64,000 nucleotides of DNA from Pleurocapsa sp. PCC 7319 (GTDB lineage Bacteria; Cyanobacteriota; Cyanobacteriia; Cyanobacteriales; Xenococcaceae): contig NZ_KB235922.1 of assembly GCF_000332195.1 (NCBI RefSeq), forward strand, positions 2,132,211 to 2,196,210, written 5' to 3'. Both the position numbers and the translations under genes were made by a program. The notes under the pieces were generated by a model. The model was not told the origin of the DNA. It ran no database searches and saw only the letters and a list, made by a program, of their open reading frames with translations. Numbering within the stretch: position 1 is the first letter of the stretch; every line of letters starts with the position of its first letter. Below are positions 8,915-16,758 of this stretch, one piece after another.

Positions 8915-9853
8915 TTAAAAAACTGATTGCCATTGTTGCGGTAATGAACATTTAAAGTTCATGTTCTGCATTGTTTGTGGATGAAGAAAAGATAAACGAT
9001 AGGCATGAAGATAATAACCACAGTCTCCAGGAACAGTTATTTGGTCTTGATTTTGAATCAGGTTAGCAAAAGTACCTCCTGCCACATATAAAGGATCTCC
9101 CAACAAAGGATATCCGACAGCTGCTAAATGAATTCTAATCTGATGGGGGCGACCTGTAAAAATTCTTACTTCCAGTAGGGTACAGTTTCGATATCGCTCA
9201 ATGACATTACATTCACTACGAGCATATTTACCTTGGGGAGTTGCTCCATAGAGATAACCTAAAACAGGATGGAAAATCTTACCGATTGGCTGCTCAATAA
9301 CTAGGCGATCGCGGATAGAGTTGCCTGTGACCAAAACACGATAAACTTTTTTAAGCGGTCGGTCTTCTTGTTGATGGATAGTACTATCCCGCATTTGTTG
9401 GGCAAGACTAGATTTAGCTAATGGCGATCGCGCCAATAACATTAATCCCGAAGTTCCTCTGCCTAGACGATGGATTGGCACAGGAGTATTTTGAGGATAG
9501 TTGGCTTTTAGTTGCCAGAGCAATGTATGCTCTAAAAAACCACCCCCTGGCATTACAGGTAGTCCAGAAGGTTTATTAATTAGCAATAAATCTCGATCTT
9601 CATACAAAACATCAAATTCCAGTGGTACCTCAGGCTCAATCCAAGGTGGACGATGATATGCTAACTGGTCTCCAGTTTGAAGAATAATTGTGTCGGTAAC
9701 AGTTTGATTATTTAGTAATATTTGACCAGATTTAATTCTAGCTTGCCATTCATCCTGACTAGAATGGTTATATTTCTTAGTATAGTATTCTAGTACTGTC
9801 TGTCCTGCGTCAGAAATTTTAACTTGTTCTTGATAGATCCAGCCTCGATTCAT
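8915..9853 (-). CDS. RluA-family pseudouridine synthase-like protein with altered catalytic motif
   Basis: Expected to isomerise uridine to pseudouridine in structured RNA. A short S4-like RNA-binding domain (residues about 15-75, KSGQILLNNQ) is followed by the RluA core: INKPSGLPVMPG, the motif-II position, and GRPHQIRIHLAAVGYPLLGDPLY. At motif II the protein reads HRLGRGTSG where the family has HRLDxxTSG; the catalytic Asp position is Gly, and the codon (GGC) is clear. Either this branch uses another residue or the protein binds RNA without classical catalysis. The ATG at 9853 was chosen; a TTG nine codons upstream (9880) is possible. Confidence 0.8.
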   Translation of the reverse strand: MNRGWIYQEQVKISDAGQTVLEYYTKKYNHSSQDEWQARIKSGQILLNNQTVTDTIILQTGDQLAYHRPPWIEPEVPLEFDVLYEDRDLLLINKPSGLPVMPGGGFLEHTLLWQLKANYPQNTPVPIHRLGRGTSGLMLLARSPLAKSSLAQQMRDSTIHQQEDRPLKKVYRVLVTGNSIRDRLVIEQPIGKIFHPVLGYLYGATPQGKYARSECNVIERYRNCTLLEVRIFTGRPHQIRIHLAAVGYPLLGDPLYVAGGTFANLIQNQDQITVPGDCGYYLHAYRLSFLHPQTMQNMNFKCSLPQQWQSVF

Positions 9854-9931
9854 ATTTTGAGGTACTAAATTTACAGGCAATATGCGATGATGTTTCTCTT
9901 GGCAGCTATTGAATTATTTTTCGAGTCTACA

Positions 9932-10171
9932 ATGGAATGCTCAATTATTAGCCGTGCTGGACAAGTATTAGCTAGAGGAAAATTAGTCCTTAAATATGAA
10001 GATGATGGCGAGATACGACTAAACCTAGAAACTAGAGGCGGAAAGCTGATTGAAGGAGGGGTTGTTGACCAAGACGGAAATTTAGAAAGTGCTAGTAATG
10101 TATTATTTGAAAATTGCTTTGCTACCTGGCGCATGACTGGGTTAACCTTGAGAGTTAATATCAGCTCTTAG
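9932..10171 (+). CDS. Small hypothetical protein (79 aa)
   Basis: A short frame between the divergent RluA-like gene and aroC. From the ATG at 9932 it encodes 79 residues (MECSIISRAGQVLARG...), with alternating hydrophobic and charged residues that suggest a small beta-rich domain and no membrane segment. A longer version starting at 9887 would add a hydrophobic N-terminus overlapping the RluA promoter region and is less likely. A competing minus-strand frame across the same bases has a less protein-like composition. It ends 72 bp before aroC on the same strand and could be co-transcribed. No function recognised. Confidence 0.4.
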   Translation: MECSIISRAGQVLARGKLVLKYEDDGEIRLNLETRGGKLIEGGVVDQDGNLESASNVLFENCFATWRMTGLTLRVNISS

Positions 10172-10243
10172 AAAGAGATTTATAATTTAGCCACATAAGT
10201 TGCGATACAATACAAGTCGCTTTACTAGGACAGCAAAGGCATT

Positions 10244-11338
10244 ATGGGGAACACATTCGGACATTTATTTCGTATTACTACTTTCGGAGAATCTCATGGT
10301 GGAGGTGTTGGCGTTGTTATTGACGGCTGTCCACCCCAACTAGAAATTAGCGAAGCGGAAATTCAGGTGGATTTAGATCGCAGAAGACCAGGGCAAAGCA
10401 AGATTACTACCCCCAGAAAAGAAAGCGATACTTGCGAAATAATTTCGGGAGTTTTTGAAGGTAAAACCTTGGGAACTCCGATCGCCATTTTAGTGCGGAA
10501 TAAAGATGCCCGTTCTCAGGACTATAATGAGATGGCTGTCAAATACCGTCCTTCCCATGCTGATGCTACCTATGATGCTAAGTATGGAATCCGTAACTGG
10601 AAGGGAGGTGGACGTTCTTCAGCCAGAGAAACTATTGGTCGAGTTGCTGCCGGTGCGATCGCCAAAAAGATTCTCCAGCAAGTCACTGGAGTGGAAATTG
10701 TGGGCTATGTGAAACGGATTAAAGATATTGAAGCCGAAGTAGACCCCAACACTGTAACCTTGGAACAGGTAGAAAGTAATATTGTCCGTTGCCCCAATGC
10801 TAAATGTGCTGAAACTATGATTGAGCGCATCGATTTAGCCAGAAGAGATAAGGATTCTTTAGGTGGCGTAGTAGAATGTGTAGCCCGTAATGTGCCTAAA
10901 GGTTTAGGAGATCCAGTATTTGATAAATTAGAGGCCGATTTAGCCAAAGGCGTAATGTCTCTTCCTGCAACCAAAGGCTTTGAAATTGGTTCTGGTTTTG
11001 CTGGTACGACTATGACTGGTAGCGAACACAACGACGAATTTTATATCGATGAAAACGGCGAGACTCGCACGGTTTCTAATCGTTCGGGAGGAGTCCAGGG
11101 AGGGATTTCTAATGGAGAAAATATTGTGATTCGGGTGGCATTCAAACCCACTGCAACTATTGGTAAAGAACAGAAAACAGTAACCAAAGGTGGGGAAGAA
11201 ACTGTTCTAGCTGCTAAAGGTAGACACGACCCCTGTGTCTTACCTAGAGCTGTGCCTATGGTCGAGGCAATGGTAGCTTTGGTATTATGTGATCGCCTTT
11301 TATATAATCAAGCTCAGTGTAAGACTTTATCTGTTTAA
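10244..11338 (+). CDS. aroC: Chorismate synthase
   Basis: Seventh step of the shikimate pathway: removal of phosphate from EPSP to give chorismate, using reduced FMN. The three family signatures are present: [17 protein letters not shown] at the N-terminus, [18 protein letters not shown] near residue 125, and [17 protein letters not shown] near the C-terminus. The length of 364 is normal. Its last 44 bp recur at 16179-16222. It converges with lptF, leaving only 8 bp between the stops. Chorismate is also the substrate for trpE (19288) and menF (49340) in this window. Confidence 0.97.
   Translation: MGNTFGHLFRITTFGESHGGGVGVVIDGCPPQLEISEAEIQVDLDRRRPGQSKITTPRKESDTCEIISGVFEGKTLGTPIAILVRNKDARSQDYNEMAVKYRPSHADATYDAKYGIRNWKGGGRSSARETIGRVAAGAIAKKILQQVTGVEIVGYVKRIKDIEAEVDPNTVTLEQVESNIVRCPNAKCAETMIERIDLARRDKDSLGGVVECVARNVPKGLGDPVFDKLEADLAKGVMSLPATKGFEIGSGFAGTTMTGSEHNDEFYIDENGETRTVSNRSGGVQGGISNGENIVIRVAFKPTATIGKEQKTVTKGGEETVLAAKGRHDPCVLPRAVPMVEAMVALVLCDRLLYNQAQCKTLSV
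11286..11329 (+). repeat. aroC 3' end, copy 1 of a 44-bp direct repeat
   Basis: These bases inside the end of aroC are repeated without mismatch at 16179-16222. Similarity continues past them with small changes through the stop codon (TCTGTTTAAATTAGA here, TCTGATTAAATTAGA there). The two copies flank 4.85 kb carrying lptF, the PPC-domain gene, a lipoprotein gene and an IS66-type element. Confidence 0.9.
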
Positions 11339-11346
11339 ATTAGAGA

Positions 11347-12513
11347 TTATAATATTCTGTGAGCACTACGATATGCTAAAAAATAGAATCCAAAGAGTAA
11401 TCCTAGAAAATTTGGCAACCATACACCACAGAATATTGATATTACGCCAACTACAGCTAATGCTGTAAAAAATATCTGTGCAAAAAAGTAACTAAAAATA
11501 GCGATCGCGGCAATTCCCAAACTATTGGACTTGCTTGTTGTTCCTGCACTTATACCCAAAGACGAACCCAACAAAGTAAATACAAAACAGGAGAAGGGGT
11601 GAGCGTATCTTTCTTGGATGCTAATTTTAAGCTGGCGAATTTTTTTGACGTTATTGGTATTTGTAATTAATTTCAATCGTCGGTAAAGCTCCATGATATT
11701 CATCTCACGACGATCGCGATGATGATTGGCAAAATCTAAAATGTTTTTGGTTAACTTAAGAGATAGCTTTTCAAAGTTTCTAGTTTGAGCATAAGTACCA
11801 TCTGGATTAAGAATATCTTGACGACCCCATAATAGCTGCCATAGTTGTTGTTTTTCGTTCCATTGTGCTGCTTGAGCAATAATTATTTCTTGCAACTTTT
11901 TATTTTGGTACTTGAATAAAGTAACACCTTGCATCTGTTTTCCATCAAAGCGATTAGCAATAAAAAGTAATTTCAAATGAGGTTTAAGTTTATTAGTCTC
12001 AAATTGTTGATAAATAATTTCTCTTTTGTTATATTTCGCTAATTTAGTTCGATCTACTCCCCATTCTTTTTCTAATATCATTGCTGCTCGATAATTGGCA
12101 GGAGGTACAATGAATTCATGAAAAACAAACATAAATCCTGTTACTATTAAGCTTACAAATAAAACAGGAATAATTATTCGATATAAGCTAACGCCAAAAC
12201 TTTGCAAAGCAATGATTTCACTTCTCGCTGATAGTTGACTGAAAGTAATAATGGTTGCTATTAAAAATGCCATTGGTAAAGCCAAAGTTATAAAAGCGGG
12301 TAGTTTTAACAAGTGAATATAAGCAGCAATATTAATAGGTAATCCATCTCTACTTATAAATCTAATCTGTTCAAAAGTAATACCAACTAGTTCGCCAAGA
12401 ATAGTACAAATGGCAACAGCAAAAATTAAAGGAGGAATGAACTGGCTGATAATGTAGCGATCTGCAAGAGAAATCTTTAGGTGTAGTTTTTTCAATAATT
12501 TACCCATCACCAT
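11347..12513 (-). CDS. LptF/LptG-family permease
   Basis: Inner-membrane permease subunit of the lipopolysaccharide transport system (YjgP/YjgQ family), which with an LptB ATPase extracts LPS toward the periplasmic bridge. The sequence has the family layout: N-terminal membrane helices (about residues 20-115, beginning LADRYIISQFIPPLIFAVAI), a periplasmic beta-jellyroll region (about 130-265), and C-terminal helices. The length of 388 is typical of cyanobacterial single LptF/G proteins. ATGs at 12513 and 12507 are both possible. A terminator-like hairpin abuts the start. No other lpt gene is nearby. Confidence 0.85.
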   Translation of the reverse strand: MVMGKLLKKLHLKISLADRYIISQFIPPLIFAVAICTILGELVGITFEQIRFISRDGLPINIAAYIHLLKLPAFITLALPMAFLIATIITFSQLSARSEIIALQSFGVSLYRIIIPVLFVSLIVTGFMFVFHEFIVPPANYRAAMILEKEWGVDRTKLAKYNKREIIYQQFETNKLKPHLKLLFIANRFDGKQMQGVTLFKYQNKKLQEIIIAQAAQWNEKQQLWQLLWGRQDILNPDGTYAQTRNFEKLSLKLTKNILDFANHHRDRREMNIMELYRRLKLITNTNNVKKIRQLKISIQERYAHPFSCFVFTLLGSSLGISAGTTSKSNSLGIAAIAIFSYFFAQIFFTALAVVGVISIFCGVWLPNFLGLLFGFYFLAYRSAHRIL

Positions 12514-12558
12514 AAAAAAGCTTTGAAAAAGTCAAGTAGATTTATGCTTTTTCAAAGC
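12514..12558 (-). terminator. Perfect 12-bp stem hairpin followed by T-run, between PPC gene and lptF
   Basis: On the minus strand GCTTTGAAAAAG (12558-12547) pairs perfectly with CTTTTTCAAAGC (12531-12520) across a 15-base loop, followed by six T's (12519-12514) that touch the lptF ATG. This fits a Rho-independent terminator for the upstream PPC-domain gene, although the stem is AT-rich. Its position also makes it a leader element for lptF. Confidence 0.6.
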
Positions 12559-12590
12559 GGTAACTATAAACTTATTTTCAGTTTATTAAT

Positions 12591-14003
12591 CTAAATACTT
12601 GTAGTTAAAGTATAATCACCTGGTGTCATTGGATTAACACTATCAACAGAAATTACATATTCAAAACCTGCTTGAATAGTAAAATTAGTTCTTTCTACTT
12701 GACCAGCACCTACATTATCAATTACGGCACCTACTAAATTAACAACTCCTAAGTTATCAATTGAAGAGATCGAAAGCTCTGCATCAAAGACTGAGTCTAG
12801 GGTAACATTAACAACATCACCTACATTACCATCAACTAAAAAATTATCTAGATAGAAGATGTCACCAGTTGCTGGATCTGTAAACCGATTATCGTCCTCG
12901 CTCAAACTACCCGTTAAACTATCTCTAGTTTGAATTCGATCAATGTCATAAATAGCATCCGTAGATGCATTAGTATCATCTAGACCTGCACTTATAGGAT
13001 CAACATCTACTGTTTCAATAGCAAGACTATAGTTGCCTGTTTCATTCGGATTACGACTTTCTACGGATACAAAGAAAGGCTCTCCAGAACCAACTCCAAA
13101 AGTAAGTTCGTCATCTCCATCAGCATCAAATTCTAGTACGTTTCCCTTAGAATCTAAAATCATTAACAATGGATCAAATTCACTAGAAGAGATGTTAATC
13201 GTAACTATATCTCCTGGTTCTATCACAGTTTCTACTGGAAATGAATAGAAGTCATAATAATAGGTTTCATTATCAGAGATATAGGAATTATCTGTATCAC
13301 TCAAACTACCAGTGACAGTTTGATTAGGTAGAGTAAAACTGGTAATAGTATTTTCAAAGTTGTTCGCTGTTGCAACAACTTCATCAATTGCTGAATTGAT
13401 TGTCTCAGTAGATAGATCTAAAGCACCTAGGTCAATCTCTGCACCTAAACTTTGTAATTGAGAATCTGTTTGCACATTCTCCCAGGTGAAATCTCCTAAG
13501 AAATTAGAAGTAGGGTCGTTACGAATATTATTGAGTTCAACTACAAATTGATCAAAATTAAGAATTTGACCCCCAGCTACTTCAATAGTCTCTAATCTAT
13601 TTTCAGGTGCTTGCCAATCAATTAAAAGAACATATTGATTAGATGTTGTATCAAAAGCATATAAATGACGATTATCGATGGTAAGAGCATAACTATCTGG
13701 ACGATTAAAACCAATCCCACTGGTGATTAAACTATCTCCATTGGAATTACCATTATCCAAAATTACAACAGAATTATTATTGCCAATTAGATACTGGTCT
13801 TCCCCAGAACCACCTACTAAAACTGCATTTTGTTCTGAAGTTAAACTAGGATCTGTGCTTAGATTATCATTACCTTGTAAACCATAAATAATGTCGAGAT
13901 TTGAGGCAAGTAAATTATTAGAATTATCATTTGCAAAAAAGCTGTTAAAAAGCGGGTCGTTGCCCAATGACCCTACCATTGGGTTCAAATTTCCAACTGT
14001 CAT
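12591..14003 (-). CDS. Secreted PPC-domain protein with RTX-like N-terminus
   Basis: A 470-residue acidic protein with no Sec signal peptide. The N-terminus has hemolysin-type calcium-binding-like repeats (GLQGNDNL, LVGGSGEDQYLIGN, residues about 40-90) and a DFTWENVQTD stretch. Two bacterial pre-peptidase C-terminal (PPC) beta-sandwich domains follow at about 225-330 (TGSLSDTDN...YYYDFYSF) and 365-470 (TGSLSEDDNRF...DYTLTTSI). No peptidase domain is present. Leaderless RTX/PPC proteins are usually exported by type I secretion; that is inference. A lipoprotein gene lies 57 bp upstream on the same strand. Probable extracellular or surface protein; function unknown. Confidence 0.75.
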   Translation of the reverse strand: MTVGNLNPMVGSLGNDPLFNSFFANDNSNNLLASNLDIIYGLQGNDNLSTDPSLTSEQNAVLVGGSGEDQYLIGNNNSVVILDNGNSNGDSLITSGIGFNRPDSYALTIDNRHLYAFDTTSNQYVLLIDWQAPENRLETIEVAGGQILNFDQFVVELNNIRNDPTSNFLGDFTWENVQTDSQLQSLGAEIDLGALDLSTETINSAIDEVVATANNFENTITSFTLPNQTVTGSLSDTDNSYISDNETYYYDFYSFPVETVIEPGDIVTINISSSEFDPLLMILDSKGNVLEFDADGDDELTFGVGSGEPFFVSVESRNPNETGNYSLAIETVDVDPISAGLDDTNASTDAIYDIDRIQTRDSLTGSLSEDDNRFTDPATGDIFYLDNFLVDGNVGDVVNVTLDSVFDAELSISSIDNLGVVNLVGAVIDNVGAGQVERTNFTIQAGFEYVISVDSVNPMTPGDYTLTTSI

Positions 14004-14060
14004 AGTATTACTCCTTAATTATTAATCTGTATACTTGAAATGTAAGTTTTGGAAAAATAT

Positions 14061-14249
14061 TTACAATAAATCTCTAGTATCGCAGCGACTTGCATCACCA
14101 AAGCCATCAGAACATTCTACATTTGGAGGAGGAGTAGAACCACCTCCATTACTAGAACCACCTCCACTGCAAGAAGTAGTAAATAGAACAAATATAACTA
14201 ACAATAGCAATGAGATTTTATTTGAGCCGAAACTTAAAAATTTGGTCAT
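14061..14249 (-). CDS. Small lipoprotein (62 aa)
   Basis: A 62-residue protein with a basic start (MTKFLSFGSNK), a hydrophobic core (ISLLLLVIFVLF) and the lipobox FTTSC, giving a predicted lipidated Cys at residue 27. The mature part is Gly/Ser-rich, then PPP and a short Cys-containing tail (CSDGFGDASRC). The two later cysteines could form a disulfide. It lies directly upstream of the PPC-domain gene, same strand, so a two-gene unit is likely. The family is not recognised. Confidence 0.65.
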   Translation of the reverse strand: MTKFLSFGSNKISLLLLVIFVLFTTSCSGGGSSNGGGSTPPPNVECSDGFGDASRCDTRDLL

Positions 14250-14537
14250 TTTTAAGATTATCCAATTAATTGTACTTTACTAACTTAAATGACAATTAAA
14301 TTAAGTGTCTATAAGTGAATTTACTATGTTTTTTCTAGTGTTTATACTCAAATTTTTAAAAAAGGAATTAAGAAACTCCTAATTAGGTCTAATTTGATAG
14401 ATAATAATTTTAAATAAGTGTTTTTCTTTGATAAAAGGAGAAAATAAGATCTTTCTTGATACAACTTTAATCCTTAGTGTTTTCAAGAGATATATTTGTC
14501 AATCAAGTAATTAGATTAAAAAAAAATACTTTGATAT
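14250..14537. other. AT-rich intergenic stretch upstream of the lipoprotein gene
   Basis: No frame of coding quality on either strand. It should contain the minus-strand promoter of the lipoprotein-PPC unit, now followed immediately by the IS66-type insertion. No distinct -35/-10 pair was assigned. Confidence 0.5.
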
Positions 14538-14545
14538 CAATAAAG

Positions 14546-16067
14546 GTAAGGATTCAGGTATTAAAAAGAGAGATAAGGTTGCACTCGTTAAGAAAACTGG
14601 GTAATGTAACGGTAAGATGAACCAGGAACCTGAGTTAAACGAACTAGAAAAACTCAACCAGTTGTCAAAAAAGGAACTGGTGAAGCTCATACTGAGTCAA
14701 CAAGAAATCATCGAGCAGCTAAAAATAGAAATAGAGAAGCTAAAAATAAGCAGAAGCCTAGACAGTAAAATATCGTCAAAGCCTCCATCATCAGATTTAC
14801 TCAAAAAACCAGAAAGAAAAGAAAAGTCATCGTCTCAAAAACCGAAAAAAAGTCCCGGGGGGCAATTAGGACATCAAGGGAAAACAAGAAAAGGATTTGG
14901 GCGAGTAGATCGCTGCGAAGTACTCAAAGCAGAAAAGTGCTTGAGTTGTGGAGAACTGTTAGCCTCAGCAGAATCAATCAAGATTGAAACCAACTCAGCA
15001 GCAGTATTAGTAGAAAGACCAATAGAAATAGTTGAGTATCAACGTCATCACTCTCTATGTCAGTGTTGTGGAGAAATAACATCGCCACAATGGTCTCATC
15101 AGATTGTACCAGGACAAGACTTGGGAATTAAGTTACAGGGATTACTAGGATGGCTAGGAAACTATGGGCATCTACCCTATCAAAAGCAGCAGGAACTATT
15201 GCGGGAGTTAGGTCAAATTGAAGTTGGATTAGGAACTTTAGTTGCCAGTAACCAAAGAATTTCAGCAGCTATTAAGCCCAGCATTAGTGAACTAGAAGAA
15301 TGGATTAATCAGAATCATCCAACCTTAAATATTGATGAAACACCTTGGTCAGTAAGAGGATTAAAAGAATGGTTGTGGGTGTTTGCTAATCCGAATTTTT
15401 GCTTATTTCGAGCGGGGGATACTCGTTCGAGAAAAGAAATAGAAGACCAACTAGGCGCGCAGTATTCGGGAATCATTATCTCCGATGATTTCAGCGTGTA
15501 CAATGGCTATCCGGTCGCAGCACAACAAAAATGTCAGGCTCACTTACGTCGTCACTGTCAAAGACTCATGAAAACACCAGGAATTGACAATGGATCAATG
15601 GGACTAGCTTTGACCGAAATTGTGGATTCTGCTTTTCGACAACATCGATTATGGCGTGAAAATAATCATCGGCAGCAATATCTCGATTCTACTACGCAAT
15701 TAAAAACTCAAATCAATTTAGCTTTGAGTAAGTGGAGTGAGAAGGCAGGTTATGAAGCTGGTAAATTATTACGGAATTTGAAATTAAAAGCAGACCAATG
15801 GTGGTATTTCTTAGACCATCCAGAAATTTCGCCTGATAACAATCTCGCCGAACGTGCTTTAAGATTGGCAGTCACTAAACGAAAAATAAGTGGTGGTTCT
15901 CGCAGCATGACACGATTTCAAGATACAGCTAATTTATTGAGTGTGATTCAAACCTGCCGTTTTCAGGGTCGCTCTGTGATGGATTTTTTCACTCAAGCTT
16001 TATTGGCAACTATCGGTGTTATCGATCGCCCTTCTTTAATCCCTCAATTTAGTACCTGAATTCTTAC
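14546..16067 (+). mobile_element. Single-ORF IS66-family insertion sequence with exact 8-bp target duplication
   Basis: The element is 1522 bp. Its ends begin GTAAGGATTCAGGTA (left) and GTAAGAATTCAGGTA (right, read inward), an imperfect terminal inverted repeat that extends to about 25 bp. The octamer CAATAAAG occurs immediately outside both ends, at 14538-14545 and 16068-16075; IS66 elements characteristically duplicate 8 bp. Only the large transposase is present, without the tnpA and tnpB accessory genes, as in the ISBst12-type subgroup. Confidence 0.9.
14617..16059 (+). CDS. IS66-family transposase (TnpC type)
   Basis: An intact 480-residue DDE transposase. An N-terminal leucine-zipper-like coiled coil (residues about 1-45) is followed by the basic IS66 motif SSKPPSSDLLKKP and GGQLGHQGKTRK, then a zinc-finger-like CLSCGELL ... 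CQCCGEI segment (about 105-155), then the catalytic core with IDETPWSVRG, SDDFSVYNGY and, near the C-terminus, DNLAERALRLAVTKRK. It mobilises the element at 14546-16067 and fills nearly all of it, ending 8 bp from the right end. The uninterrupted frame and exact target duplication suggest a recent insertion. Confidence 0.95.
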   Translation: MNQEPELNELEKLNQLSKKELVKLILSQQEIIEQLKIEIEKLKISRSLDSKISSKPPSSDLLKKPERKEKSSSQKPKKSPGGQLGHQGKTRKGFGRVDRCEVLKAEKCLSCGELLASAESIKIETNSAAVLVERPIEIVEYQRHHSLCQCCGEITSPQWSHQIVPGQDLGIKLQGLLGWLGNYGHLPYQKQQELLRELGQIEVGLGTLVASNQRISAAIKPSISELEEWINQNHPTLNIDETPWSVRGLKEWLWVFANPNFCLFRAGDTRSRKEIEDQLGAQYSGIIISDDFSVYNGYPVAAQQKCQAHLRRHCQRLMKTPGIDNGSMGLALTEIVDSAFRQHRLWRENNHRQQYLDSTTQLKTQINLALSKWSEKAGYEAGKLLRNLKLKADQWWYFLDHPEISPDNNLAERALRLAVTKRKISGGSRSMTRFQDTANLLSVIQTCRFQGRSVMDFFTQALLATIGVIDRPSLIPQFST

Positions 16068-16178
16068 CAATAAAGTCTTTTTTGAACAGCAAAAATACGT
16101 AAATAAAAGTACAGTTATAAATTCCAATTCTAATAATTCAAGTCAACTAGGTGTGCTTAATAACTCTGAACACCGCTG

Positions 16179-16222
16179 TATGTGATCGCCTTTTATATAA
16201 TCAAGCTCAGTGTAAGACTTTA
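16179..16222 (+). repeat. aroC: aroC 3' end, copy 2 (orphan aroC tail)
   Basis: Forty-four bases identical to the end of aroC (11286-11329), here without the rest of the gene. In the aroC frame it reads [14 protein letters not shown] and then ASD and a stop, against SV and a stop in the intact gene, so it is the tail of a slightly different aroC allele. It marks the far edge of the lptF / PPC / IS66 block. Confidence 0.85.
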
Positions 16223-16262
16223 GCATCTGATTAAATTAGACAAATATTAAATCAAATGTCTC

Positions 16263-16712
16263 TTATTCCCCAGATTCAGCTTGCACCTTGACAGCATAAT
16301 CTTTGAATCGTTCTAAATCTGCTTGGACAGTAGATTCCACAATGTCTCCAATTAAACTATCCATAATTCTGCCGATAATACCTGGTACGGCATAGGCGAA
16401 AGTCATTTTGACAATACTACTGCCTCGGCGATCGTAAAAGCGGATTGCTCCCTTATTAGGTAGTCCATCTACTGAACGCCATTCAATGATTTGTTGTGGG
16501 ACAACCTGGACAATACGAGATAGCCAAGTAAAGTTAAAGCCCCCACTAGCTAATTTCCAACGGGATAATTCAGGATCTTCTTCCAAGATTTTGACTGACT
16601 CAATCCATTTCATCCAAATAGTCATCTGTTCGAGATCTGACCAGAGACTCCAAGCTAATTCAATGGGTACAGGTACTTCTATTTGTACAGTATGTTCTAG
16701 CCAATCTGTCAT
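16263..16712 (-). CDS. SRPBCC (START-like) family protein
   Basis: A 149-residue protein of the polyketide cyclase/dehydrase type: HTVQIEVPVPIELAWSLWSDLEQMTIWMKWI is the usual first strand and helices, and the C-terminal helix (GDIVESTVQADLERFKDYA) closes the lipid-binding cavity. It lies 46 bp downstream of zds on the same strand, a neighbourhood I recall as common in cyanobacteria. The family binds hydrophobic ligands, so a helper role in carotenoid handling is plausible but unproven. Confidence 0.8.
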   Translation of the reverse strand: MTDWLEHTVQIEVPVPIELAWSLWSDLEQMTIWMKWIESVKILEEDPELSRWKLASGGFNFTWLSRIVQVVPQQIIEWRSVDGLPNKGAIRFYDRRGSSIVKMTFAYAVPGIIGRIMDSLIGDIVESTVQADLERFKDYAVKVQAESGE

Positions 16713-16758
16713 CTTTTTTGAAGTTCTATATTACTAAATTACCTAACAAAAATTATCT

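Noticed and set aside
9871-10134. 87-codon minus-strand frame opposite the small gene before aroC
   Set aside because: Ser/Pro-rich composition with no domain, and it overlaps the start of the RluA-like gene; the plus-strand frame is more protein-like.
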